From Liolophura sinensis (Eukaryota; Mollusca; Polyplacophora; Chitonida; Chitonidae), in assembly GCF_032854445.1 (NCBI RefSeq), contig NC_088307.1:21760001-21824000 (forward strand): a stretch of 64,000 nucleotides of DNA. The letters run 5' to 3'. This document shows positions 21,090 to 31,097 of the stretch, piece by piece (within the stretch, counting starts at the first letter, position 1; every line of letters starts with the position of its first letter). The notes beneath the pieces were generated by a model. That model did no database searches, was not told the origin of the DNA, and saw only the letters and a program-made list of their open reading frames with translations. Both the position numbers and the translations under genes were made by a program.

Positions 21090-21600
21090 GACTTTCTCTC
21101 TACTACCAGACACCAGAAATGACTTCCTGCCTCATCACCGTCACTCAAGTGACCTGCGCATTGTTCAAGATCACTGCAACCAACACCAAAATTAGTGGTG
21201 AAAATCTTCAACAACGCCGAGGAAAATGGTGTCAAGATAATGATGCACTAAGTGATATCAGAAAACACAAACAACCCGTCTTAACCTTTGTCTCTGGTAA
21301 TACTTTATATCTTAATATGAGAGCGTGTATAGCAACTCTAACCAAAACCTAAAAGAATTTTATTGATGAACGCCGACTAAATAGTTCTACGTGTAAAAAC
21401 AAGTAATGGAACTAAGCCTTAACAATCTTACGTGCGTCTCATAGGGCCCAAAGGTCAAGTTTGGGCCCTAAGGTCTATTGGTAGCAGTAATGTAAAAACA
21501 AAAGGTAGAGAGCGACGCATGCGCTGTAAGGATTATGCGATGTAAAGTGAACGTGGAGAACAACACATGCGCTGTAAGGAGTATTTTGGGTTTTTTTTGA
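21090..21600 (+). mobile_element. Element D, rearranged copy
   Basis: CTTCCTGCCTCATCACCGTC and GTGACCTGCGCATTGTTCAA belong to the right half of element D (compare 58186-58230). Two GCGC/CACATGCGCTGTAAGGA ends follow (21517-21590). The left half present in copy 2 is deleted here. The 77-codon open frame 21119-21352 is inside it and is not a gene. Confidence 0.6.
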
Positions 21601-21774
21601 AAATCACCGAAATGTTAAACGTGTCATTAATTTGCTACCAACAGAACGTTGAATTATTAATAAACACGATGACGAAAGTTTTAGTAGAATCTGTTATTTT
21701 TGTTAAAGCAGGAGAGTGGTATATTCGGGTGGGGTCGACGATGTGACAATCCTCGCTTTCCGCCCGTCCAACCT

Positions 21775-21900
21775 TGGGGCCACCCTGGCTGAGGTGGTAA
21801 TCGTGTCTAGGCGCAATTTACCCAGGAGTCTCTGGGTCTCTGTCTAAGTGAAATATTCCTGAGTACGTCGTAAACAACAATTAAATAAATAAATAAATAT
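21775..21900 (+). mobile_element. SINE-A copy with internal deletion
   Basis: The head GGCCACCCTGGCTGAGGTGG...CAGGAGTCTCTGGGTC joins directly to CTAAGTGAAATATTCCTGAG and an (AAAT)n tail. The box B and middle body are missing. Confidence 0.7.
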
Positions 21901-23671
21901 ATCAATGTAGATGACGGGTAAACGTTCGTTAGCTGTCATCGTTTAAGTCCCTCTGGGTATTTTTGCAGCTGGAAATGCGCTCGGTGTGTTCCCCTTTCCC
22001 AGTATGCAAAACAATGTGGAGAATTCACGAACGTACGAGTGTTGGTTGTGTTATCCAATGTTTTAACACTTCTATTACCAGGTTGTCCGTTGAATATCGG
22101 GTAAGACAGGTCCTATGAGAATGCGCACAACTTTTAAAATCGAAGTCGGCCCTTTAGGGGTTATTTCCCTTGAACCACAGACACGCCGATGGTAATGTAA
22201 TCATTAGCCCTTGGGTCAGACATGATATTGGTACCACCTTAGGTGGCCAAACCTAATTGGTACTGTCATGTTTATAGGGTCAGTACAAATAAATTAAAAC
22301 ATGATAACGTTTCTCCAATGGTACCTTTATCAAATATTTTGATACAATAAAAAAATCACCTTGTAAGGCGTTGCGCAAATTACAAAAAGAAAGAAAAAAA
22401 GCCAATATATCGTAGACTCTCAGTTAATAATATAATAAGACCTATTTAGCAGTTGTATTGTTTATGAAGCAAAGAAAATTTGGCAGTCCGCATTTTGTCT
22501 GTCCTTCATGTACGCTATTATCTGAGTATTCACTTTACCTGTACATTTACATGTAAGATTTGCAAGACTTTCAGCTGGGTTCAAAACAGTTTATCAACAG
22601 TTTATATGCCCATCTGTGTATTTCTTTTATTTGTAACCATCATTACGGTGAGCTAAGGTAAATTAGCTCAGGTAAGTAAACGTTCGTGTCATTTCTTTCT
22701 CTGTGACCTACAAGTCTGAAAACTACAATGTCAGAGCAAACCTATGATCAGATTTTTTGACTTTCCACCACGAATACCGGTAACTGAAAGTTCCGCCAAA
22801 GACGATATTATTCCTAAACATTTTTTGCACAGTGTAAATGTGTACTTTGAAATTCGACAAAAAAGTAAAAGGTAAAATAATACACTGTTATGAAGAGTAT
22901 ACCAGACGATTTTTTTTTACAATTTTTACAACCTAGTAAATTGCCTTTAAAACACTGGATTTTTGAGTGGTCTTTTCCAATCATATTGAGAACAGTGACG
23001 TCATACAAGGTTTTTTGCCACTTGATAAATGCAGTTTGCTAAACCACTACAATAAAATACACACACATACTTGTATAGAGCCATAATTGCATTAATTTAA
23101 TAGACCTTAAACGAAAATTATTTCTTAATGGATACATCGTTCGTTGATGAAGACACTACTATGCAAATGGAGCAGCCAGGCATCATTCATTGTTTTGATA
23201 TCGCCTTGATATAAGATTAGGTTCCTTGAACATTCTACAACGAGGGGTAAACACCAGGCAAGAGGATTTTAAAATATCAAGAATGGCTGCTAGTTCAGTG
23301 GCATTTTCACCACGACAAAGTCTTCATTGTGCTATCCGAAGGACCTTTTGATTAACCTATAACTATCACTTGTAGGTTTTCTAGGGAAACAGGAACAACT
23401 TTTAGAGCATTCCACTCCAAACGTTGTTTAATAGATTTCAAGGTAATAGATCTCAAGATCTCCTTTGAGATGAAATTGTGCACGCACTCTATCCCAGCAG
23501 TAAATCACACAAATGTCTCAAGGATTATCACCCAGATGCAATTGTTCTCTAATAGACAAAAAACAAGCCTTCTTGCTTAGCTTGGGGCAGATGGCAGCAG
23601 GATAAGAACAGCAATCCAAAAGCTTGGCCAAGGAAACTTTGCCCTACAGAAGACGGGCCTTGATGCTGCAG
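21901..23671. other. Spacer between the duplication copies, nothing recognised
   Basis: About 1.8 kb, AT-rich. A 64-codon minus-strand frame (22814-23008) has no features. I see no promoter-like or RNA element here, and no third gene copy. Confidence 0.5.
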
Positions 23672-24589
23672 TGTTAGCCAATGGGCACTCCGTACTAGGT
23701 GAAAGCCTACGCGAAAGACTACAAATTTTCATTGGTATGAAGGATATACAAAAGGCATAAAAGATATTTTATGTATCATTTACCGCTGAAGAGAGAAACA
23801 GGGAGGCCCCTCTGTTTCACGGGCATGCAGAGTACGGTAGTGTTAGCCCAGCAGTCTCAGACCTCCACGCACAGTCCGTCTTCAGAAATCCCCAACCGCC
23901 AAAAAATTATACCCAACTGACATTGGCAAACCTTCTTCTAACACACATGTAATCCAGTGGTCCAAACTTTTTAAGTGAGTCAAACCGACTTCTGATATAA
24001 GTGTTTCGGCAGAGGTTGGCAGACTAAGGCTACGGCCTCTGCATTAGGAGAGTAGGCATGCGTCTGGCCAGCGGGACTATATATGGTCCATGTTTTGTAG
24101 ATGCCCTTTGTTCTTTTTTTCGCCATATGAATTTTAACACTATTTTCCGATATCGCCAGGAAAGCTCTCAAAGCAATCATCAACATGATGCACTGGTCCT
24201 GGGTCAGTTGTTTGTTTTAGACAGTAGACACAGATTTATCCAGCATCCTAGTATTACAAAAGCATGAGTGTGAAAACTTCTTTTAGCATTCAAGCCAGAT
24301 TTTACCTAGGATTACTACGCAATCAACAATTTTTTTCGCTTTATTTTTATAAGGCTTTGACAAAACCAGTCAGTGAACGAGTGCAAAATTAGAATTATAC
24401 TAAAGGTTTTTTTTCAAAAAGTGCAAGCTTATTAGGGTGTGGCGCAATGCCTTACTTCATTTACAAAAAAAAATTGCAAAACACTGCCAACGGCCATGAA
24501 AAATATGCTGTGTAACCCCGCTGAAAAGGTTTCTCTGAATTTGTTTTTTGTTTTTTCTTTTAACTTTCCATGAAAAGGTCCGGTGAGGA

Positions 24590-24597
24590 TATATAAG
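24590..24597 (+). promoter_or_regulatory. TATA box of galaxin-like gene 2
   Basis: TATATAAG within GGTCCGGTGAGGATATATAA. It is conserved in position and flank with gene 1. Confidence 0.75.
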
Positions 24598-24619
24598 TAC
24601 CGTCTTCATATGCCTTCAG

Positions 24620-24723
24620 AAACGAGAGTTCAGGAACTCAGCCTTGAGAACACCCGACGAACCACGGTGAGAGGATCTTCATCAGTCGAAGTGAAACTAC
24701 AGCGGTACACACCTTCAAAACTG
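24620..24723 (+). other. 5' non-coding exon 1 of galaxin-like gene 2
   Basis: It is the counterpart of 18808-18918 and ends at the donor AACTG|GTAAGA. It is slightly shortened near the expected start (the GTGGGTCC stretch is absent) and has an extra ACCTTC before the end. The 5' limit is approximate. Confidence 0.6.
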
Positions 24724-25978
24724 GTAAGATGCCATACAGTAGAATGAATACAGTAGAGGAGAATCAACTGTTGCGAGTTGTTTTTGCTACTTAAACGTGT
24801 TTGTAGTAATGTAACAACAATCGATTCATTTTCAAAAATTGCGCTGTGTCATTTCAAGCAAAGAATGAAAAGACCTTACATCTCAATTAGCGTCCGGGAA
24901 TTCTCTTTCGTGCCGGCTGAGCCGCATTATTTGCATAGTTGACAATGATACATAGCATGGCTGATCTTTCGTGACCGTTACATGAAATTTTAGCGCAAAA
25001 CCGTTAAAGCTTTTAGCAAATGGGAATCCAGTCCGTTGTACTCTATACAGGTTACTACTTGAGCATACACTGGGTGTGTGAGATTATGGACAGTGACTGT
25101 GTCTACGATTAGTTATGCAGGAAAGTAATCTGATTTGACTGAAGCTTACATACAACCTGGCGATGTCTGACAGTGGATTATACAATTTCCTTATTTTCCT
25201 TATTATCCTTATTCATCAATAAAATGATATTTTCCCTATTTGTCAGTAATTTCTGAAATCATGGATTGCCTTTCAAAAAATATCGTGTCTGTACTATTTA
25301 TAGTGTTAAAATGATTCTAAACTTTGAAAAAGATAAAGCGACACTCTTTACAGATCTTATGAATAAAATATACGACTCTGAAAGGTAACACGTGCATAAA
25401 GGAGACTGATATATATAGTGAAAGTTAATTATTTGGGCAATTGTGCATTATTGGCAAACAGTAAGGTATATATGTAGCTTCCTTAAACATTATAATCAGT
25501 TAAATGAATAAGTAAATGTTTGGGCTGGCGTTTAAAAACGCATCAGAAAATGTTCACTGATGGTGAACTAGGTATACAAGAGATGGAAAACGGATTTCTC
25601 CGAGTTAACCGCCGTGTGTTTTAGATATCAGGTTCAAATCTGATATTTTCTGAAAGATAACACTTTAAACTATTCGTTGTAAGTAGAAGATGTTTGATTT
25701 GATTTGCCAACATGAATTTTTGCAAGAAATCTCCTCTGTGTATAGGATAGAGTTCATTATGTAACTTCTTCACGATTGTTACGGGACAGCGTAGAGCGGA
25801 GCGGATTAGGCAACTGACTGGCTGCGGATGGTGGTGGGTTTCCTCCGGGTTCTTCCCGGCTTCCTTCCACGATAATGCTGACCGCCGTCGTACAAGTGAA
25901 TATACTTGAGTATATCGTAAAACACCAATCAAGTACATATATAAATAAATACTCCATGTGTGTGTCTCTGTTTTGTAG
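24724..25978 (+). other. Intron 1 of gene 2 with about 1 kb absent from gene 1
   Basis: The intron is 1255 bp against 190 bp in gene 1. The extra part (about 24770-25810) is AT-rich, has no ends typical of a transposon and no long open frame. It ends in a SINE-A whose 3' part is also in gene 1. A deletion in copy 1 is therefore simpler than an insertion in copy 2. Confidence 0.6.
25810..25951 (+). mobile_element. SINE-A copy in intron 1 of gene 2
   Basis: GGCTGCGGATGGTGGTGGGT through CGTAAAACACCAATC and an AT-rich tail. It lacks the tRNA-like head. The acceptor of intron 1 lies about 25 bp after the tail. Confidence 0.8.
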
Positions 25979-25983
25979 ACAAA

Positions 25984-27664
25984 ATGGCATCTTCTGCGGC
26001 AGTTCAGATGTTGGTGGTCTTCTTGATCCTGACCACCTGTTCCATGACAAATGGTTGTTGGCTTGGGAGTAAGTATTCATGTTCAACCATAACACGGCTA
26101 CATTTTCAATACGCCCTGTAAGGTCCAGTTGCGAAAGCACTTAGGACTAGTTAAGACAACTGAGAAACGAAAGATCTTAAATCTTGGATAGCTCGAACGA
26201 TAAGTCATGAAAGATCTTGAATAATCTGACTAATCACACTTAATCTGCCAGGCATTGTCGTTCGAACTACGTATGAGCATCGCAAACGATTTTCATGAAT
26301 TTTATCCAGGTTCTTGTCAAAGAGTGTCTTCCTTGCCATGCCCGGCATTATGTGACTACCGCTCATAAACAAAAAAATTAATCTGTTCATTTTAAACAGA
26401 AAGTCTGTTGTCTGACTGACGCTAGAATTTATTCTGTTATTAAAACGTAATATTCTGTCATATTGAACATAACATCCTATTGATCTAGCAGAGTTTTATG
26501 GTAAATGAATAGAATATGTGTGTTATATTTAACAAAACAATCTACTGTAGTAGCAGCATACATTCTAACATCACTTAGACAACAGACTCTCTCTTAACAT
26601 AACCATATTAATTTTCATAGTGTATATGGTAATGCAACAGTCGCAGTGTCAGTTTAGGTGTGACTTCAAACAACCCCATGGACTTCAATCGGGGTAAATC
26701 GGTCACGATTGATTACGCATAAAAGATCTTGACGAATGACAATGGTCTGCTGTGCCTGAGGCTTAATTTACCAGGCCTTGTTGTGAATCCATTATCCCCA
26801 AATTCCTTGTTTTAAAAAATGCGATTTTTCGGGAAAAAAGACGTTTTTCTCAAAACTGGCTCAAACGATACCAATTAAAAAGGGATATTTAACCTAAAAA
26901 AATTACTAATGCAAAACATTGCTGTGCCGCTGGAATTTTTAATCATGTTTAAAAACGTCTTCTACTTCGCTTAAAAACAAAATTTATGATATGTAAAATA
27001 AAATCACAAATACAGAAGAAATCGCTTAACAAGAAAAAATACTGTTGTTGTAATCGTAAACTCACGTCCATACTTCTTACAGGACATGCGCCAATCTCCA
27101 GGTTTGTTTTACATCAGTACCAATACTAGCAAACTTTGTACAAAAATCTTGACCAACGCCGAGGTCACTGATATTGCTGAGTAAATAGATCTACTCTGCG
27201 CAAGTATGAAACGCCACCTAGCGGACATTACTTTCAAGTGCAACGATCAATATTTTCGGGTTCTTATAAGTTTTATCCAGATCACTGTTAGCATTTGTGA
27301 AAAGAGTATTTATGACCGAAAAACAAATGTCCCTTTTTAAAAGGCTTAATACGAATATAACAACTTCATTCCTCTTTTTTTTTCTCCACGATATGGCTGA
27401 AATATTGCCGATGTGGCGTTAAGCCATAATCATTCATTCATTCATTCCTCTTTTTCGTCTATTTCAGGAAGGTGCGGTGGGAGATGTTATAACACACTTT
27501 TCAGCATATGTTGTGATGGGGTGATACAGTCAAGGATAGGGCTAAATGTAGCATGTTGTGGTCAGAAAGTCTACAGTAAGGTGACCGCGTTATGCTGTGG
27601 TGGAACTGTGTACGATATAGCTTGGTACCCAGGAAAACATTGCTGTGGGGACCATTTATGCTGA
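25984..27664 (+). CDS. Secreted 12-cysteine galaxin-like peptide, gene 2 (two coding exons)
   Basis: Coding exons are 25984-26068 and 27468-27664, joined in phase 1, giving 93 residues (gene 1 has one codon more at the exon 2 end). The signal peptide differs by a single residue (V5A). The mature peptide keeps all 12 cysteines and the same CC spacing (ICCDG, ACCGQ, LCCGG, HCCGD), but about 19 of the 64 residues encoded by exon 3 differ from gene 1. Changes include FFN to AWY before the final pair and R/K/Q swaps elsewhere. Only about six codons differ silently in this exon. The frame, splice sites and polyadenylation signal are intact, so both genes look functional. Roles are as discussed for gene 1. 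Confidence 0.85.
26369..26623. mobile_element. MITE-E copy in intron 2 of gene 2
   Basis: Same site and structure as 19449-19702, beginning AACAAAAAAATTAATCTGTT. Confidence 0.7.
27380..27442 (+). mobile_element. Short retroinsertion next to the exon 3 acceptor of gene 2
   Basis: 63 bp containing TCTCCACGATATGGCTGAAA, GATGTGGCGTTAAGCC and an (ATTC)n tail. It is flanked by a perfect 13-bp duplication CATTCCTCTTTTT (27367-27379, 27443-27455). Gene 1 has the empty site. It looks like the 3' end of another SINE or LINE. The duplicated pyrimidine tract now sits directly before the AG at 27467. Confidence 0.85.
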
Positions 27665-27768
27665 GGCAGTAAAGTTGTTGGGATATGAGGGTACAAAAGA
27701 CCTGCTTACAAAATCCAATTCTTTGTAGCACATTTGTCTATTTTCTCTCTTATATTTTCAATTTGGCA

Positions 27769-27774
27769 AATAAA
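27769..27774 (+). terminator. Polyadenylation signal of galaxin-like gene 2
   Basis: AATAAA 105 bp after the stop, in the same context as gene 1. Confidence 0.8.
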
Positions 27775-28052
27775 GTGCAAGTCATACTTTGAAAACTCCC
27801 AAAAATGTTAAGAATTTTGTTTCCAGTAGGAACGAGAAATGTACTTATTCTATCAGTCCTCTGATTGCTACACTTTGTCTAAAGCTTCACTGATTGGTTG
27901 ATTAACGGATTGAATAACATGTAATTTATTACATGTACGTTGTTATGATTGATTGATTGATATAACCTCATTATCTCCGTTTTACAAGTGTCAGCACAAC
28001 CCACGTACTGCACAACGTGCTTATGGGAGACTGGAAAGTAAACTCTGTCTCT

Positions 28053-28530
28053 CTACATACTACCTACAGCGCATGCGCTGTTTTCTGTGCTTTCTTTATA
28101 TCACTGCCACCACTGAGAAAGCTTGATCTTAGGGTCGTATGCGAGGCATGTCGTTTAGCTTAGCCTCACCACTTGTGTCGTCGCGTTGAACTCTTTAATC
28201 ATCGATATCAACAAAACTGTTTAATGCGTTGATTAGAATCATACGCGGCCGTGCGTGGGAAGGTCCACCAGCAACCTACGGATGGTCGTGGGTTTCCCCC
28301 GGGCTCTTCGTCGAATAAGTGAAATATTCTTGAGTACGGCGTAAAACACCAATGAAATAAATGAAAAAATAGAATCATACTGTGCATATTTTAGATTAAG
28401 ATCACGTATCCGTATAAAGTATTATTATAAACAAAGGTTAAGACACAGTTTTTGTGTTTCCAGACATCACTTCCTACCTCATCACCGTCACCCAAGTGAC
28501 CTGGGCGTTGTTCAAGATTTCTGGAATGTA
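28053..28530 (+). mobile_element. Element D copy, interrupted by SINE-A
   Basis: The left end is ACCTACAGCGCATGCGCTG...TATCACTGCCACCACTGAGA. The right part is CTTCCTACCTCATCACCGTC...GTTCAAGATTTCTGGAATGT. A truncated SINE-A is nested at 28243-28368. The right GCGCATGCGC end is missing. Confidence 0.65.
28243..28368 (+). mobile_element. SINE-A copy, 5' truncated, nested in element D
   Basis: GGCCGTGCGTGGGAAGGTCC to CGGCGTAAAACACCAATG and a short A-rich tail, with a small internal deletion after GGGCTCTTCGTCG. Confidence 0.8.
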
Positions 28531-29498
28531 AATATACACCTTACAGCCTATTAATTCTGGAGACCTTGGATCAAACTCGGGTCGGGTCATACCAATACCG
28601 ATTCCCCACGGACTTCTGCTGCTACTAACATACAGATAAAGTTAGCGGCGTAAGGAGGGCTGCGTCGATCGTTCCAATTCAAATATCACAAATGAACTAT
28701 ATAATAGTAATGTGTTGTCATGATGTTTTAATAGGATGAAATTCATAACAATAAATAAACACTAGTCATTAAAACATGCAGCCATTTCAATAAATACCGG
28801 AAATAATATTATCATAATACCTTCACGGAATTACAGGATATTTGCATGAGTATTCTAGAATACGTTAGCACATTATGAACTGCACCTTGATAACAACTCA
28901 TGAGGCTATTTGCAGTTTATTTTGGACTGTCAACCCTGACAGGGTAAGAATACTGACAATGTGGTGTCAAGATATAATCATTCATTCATTCCATAGTGCC
29001 CATTCTCCGGAAAAATCAGTTACGCAAGTCCGTCAATTCTGTTATAGTCATCTTCAAAAGTTTTCCAGCTTTCCATTCAGCTGATTGGGGAAAAAATTGT
29101 TGAAAATATACGTCATAAAACCTAAAATATCGCCCAAAGAAGATCATTTTAGAACCAAATCAAAGTCATAAAACATTACTTTTGGCGCTGACACTAAAAT
29201 TTTTCGACTATACTATCATTCTACCATTCAAATAAAACTGAAAACAGCTTTTTACGATCAACAAAACGCTCCGAATTAGATAAACTGTGCAACTCAATCA
29301 TGGGGGAAATTCGAGGTCATTTATCGCACAGGTTAAGCCATTGCTTCACGGTGATTTTTTTTAACCTTGCGGAACAGGAAGAAGTGAGTGCGTGAGCATT
29401 CTGGGATTTATCCATTATAGTTTATTAACATTAATCGTATTAACGACTTCATCGTACCCAGTATATAAGAAATTTGAGAATCACGCTGCGCGAAGTAA
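28531..29498. other. Intergenic, nothing recognised
   Basis: A SINE-tail-like scrap (AATGTGGTGTCAAGATATAATC plus (ATTC)n, about 28957-28990) resembles the insertion at 27380. No gene or RNA is seen. Confidence 0.5.
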
Positions 29499-29806
29499 TA
29501 AAGGTATCGATTAAAAATAATGCCAAAATCAGATGAAAGAGTGTGATAACCTATTTGCAAATACGGTCTCTAATATTTCTAACAGATTTTTCTCCGGGAG
29601 AAAATCGTATTTCCAAATATTTGTGTATAGTGGGTATTTGGACCACCTCTAATACCCACATGTCACACAAAAATTACTTTTAAGTGTGTTTTTCTTTTTA
29701 AGGACAAACAGAAAAAAATATATATGGAGATCACATTAACAACCAAAATTTTGCGCTCTTTCTTCTGAAGTTCACGCATTTTTTAGGATTTCTCCATCTT
29801 TTAAAG
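29499..29806. mobile_element. MITE-G copy, internally deleted
   Basis: AATAATGCCAAAATCAGATG on the left is matched by the inverse CTTCTGAAGTTCACGCATTT on the right. The inner inverted pair GTGGGTATTTGGACC-like / GGTGG...TACCCAC lies around 29630-29660. The loop is shorter than in 55612-56180. Confidence 0.6.
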
Positions 29807-29998
29807 TGAATGAATTATTCATGAACATTGTGTGTTTCCTCCCAAATTGTCGTGTGGATCTATAGAACGGTATAACCCGGACATTGTTCAACCACTTCGA
29901 AATATATACACACTTAACTTTCTGAAAACTAGAAAAATGCTGTCATAGATTTGCATGGTTTTGAGATACTAGTTGTACAGATAATGACAGATATTAAT

Positions 29999-30062
29999 TA
30001 ATTTGTTTGTTTATTTATTTAATTGTTGTTTAACGCCATGCTCAAGTAGTATTCACCTGCAC
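29999..30062 (-). mobile_element. Diverged SINE-A-like tail
   Basis: TTTGTTTATTTATTTAATTG followed by TTGTTTAACGCCATGCTCAA resembles SINE-A but with consistent differences. It may be a related subfamily. Confidence 0.45.
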
Positions 30063-30279
30063 AATAGAGGTGAGTTTCATGGATTGCAGAAAACGGCGTC
30101 ATGTCAGTAAAGCTGAGTAAAACCTGGCAAGTTAATGACTGACTTTCTGACACGTGAGGTACATATATGCACGCTTTATTAACGGAAGACACGAACGTCG
30201 CCGATTGCTTACTTCCACCGCCCCCACAAACTATTAGACCCCCCCTACAAACTAAAAGACCCTACAAATTCCCCGTCCA

Positions 30280-30325
30280 GAACCGGGATTGAACCCACAT
30301 CTCGTGTGTTCTGGTTATTGAAAGA
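30280..30325 (-). mobile_element. tRNA-like SINE head
   Basis: On the minus strand GATGTGGGTTCAATCCCGGT is a clear box B. No full tRNA fold is possible. The body is unclassified. Confidence 0.4.
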
Positions 30326-30539
30326 ATGGTGGATTGTGCTCTGGTGATTGAAATGCTGTTAGAATTTTTTTTCTTCTAGTATCTAATTTGCATCACCAAA
30401 CAACGCTGACTTTCCACACTTTTACCAGAGTTTGAACATCGTTTCCTCTCTCACCAGCTTGATGTTACAACTGATGCCCGAGTGAAAACTTGGATGGGAA
30501 ATCACAACACAACATAAAATACCATAATATATAGAGTAA

Positions 30540-30800
30540 CACCAGAACAATTAGGATAGGGCGACACCTGGCAAATATTAGCCAATAAATCCGGTCATCC
30601 TGTCATTTTACCTCTTAATGTGCGTATTTTTAAAAAGTAGCAAGGTTTAAGTCCTCTACCACAATGGCTTAAGGAGAATTAGGTAAATGCAATGCAGTGA
30701 TGTTAATTTATTATATATGACAGATCTAGAATTACTCAAAATGTTGTGTTGTCATCACGCTTAATACACAAACTCAGTTCCTTCAGGCGAGACACTGTCC
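30540..30800. repeat. Dispersed repeat family R1, copy 2
   Basis: It shares AATGGCTTAAGGAGAATTAG, GGTAAATGCAATGCAGTGAT, GATCTAGAATTACTCAAAA and TTGTCATCACGCTTAATACA with 39880-40000, and its first half with 6190-6245. It lies just beyond the stop codon of the zinc-finger gene and may form part of its 3' UTR. Confidence 0.55.
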
Positions 30801-30884
30801 TGCAAAACTTTTAATAATTTGTCAGTTTCTTCCCTAGCAATCTTTGAAATTCCAAGAATTCTCTACAGCAACAATGATACATTT

Positions 30885-31097
30885 TTATTGTTTCTCCTTC
30901 GGGGTTGCTACTTTCAGATCAACCGGAGACGGCGGAGCGCTTTCGCTGAACCCCATCTGCGCATGTTCACAGCTTCCGGGGAGATCGATTTGCGCGTTCT
31001 TGAGGGGGATTCCAGAAGTATCTTTGTCCTGTGGGTGATACGGCAAGCTGCATGAACTTCCTTCTGTAAAGTTTCCGGATCGAGACTTTAAGAAATT
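30885..31097 (-). CDS. Zinc-finger gene, terminal exon
   Basis: The acceptor TTTTTTTTTGACCAG|AATTTC follows a long pyrimidine tract. 70 codons (NFLKSRSGNFTEGSSCSLPY..., ...ESAPPSPVDLKVATPKEKQ) end in TAA. Phase 0 fits exon 4. Low complexity and no domain. It is assigned to this gene by phase and strand only. A possible ATTAAA signal lies about 70 bp past the stop. Confidence 0.55.
   Translation of the reverse strand, partial: NFLKSRSGNFTEGSSCSLPYHPQDKDTSGIPLKNAQIDLPGSCEHAQMGFSESAPPSPVDLKVATPKEKQ

Larger units (their letters stand above)
17797..21200 (+). repeat. Segmental tandem duplication, copy 1
   Basis: From GTTAGCCAATGTGCGCTCCG to the GTGACCTGCGCATTGTTCAA block this region aligns collinearly with 23672-28530. 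Identity is high in the promoter, introns and 3' flank (long exact matches such as TTTATGTATCATTTACCGCT). Copy 2 is longer: it has about 1 kb more in intron 1, a 63-bp retroinsertion before exon 3, and an intact element D block where copy 1 has a deletion. The duplication carries a complete gene with its promoter. Confidence 0.9.
23672..28530 (+). repeat. Segmental tandem duplication, copy 2
   Basis: Collinear partner of 17797-21200, starting at TTAGCCAATGGGCACTCCGT. It carries galaxin-like gene 2 with its own TATA box, non-coding exon, introns and polyadenylation signal. Differences from copy 1 are listed under that entry. Confidence 0.9.

Noticed and set aside
21119-21352. 77-codon plus frame downstream of gene 1
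   Set aside because: Lies in element D; the same block in other copies is not open.
24058-24267. 69-codon plus frame upstream of galaxin-like gene 2
   Set aside because: The equivalent region in copy 1 (about 18287-18500) does not keep it open, so it is not conserved as coding.
19114-27664. Galaxin-like pair as defensins or venom-type toxins
   Set aside because: The CC-pair spacing and CCGG-TxYD motifs fit galaxin repeats better, and nothing in the sequence shows toxicity; left open as a functional alternative only.
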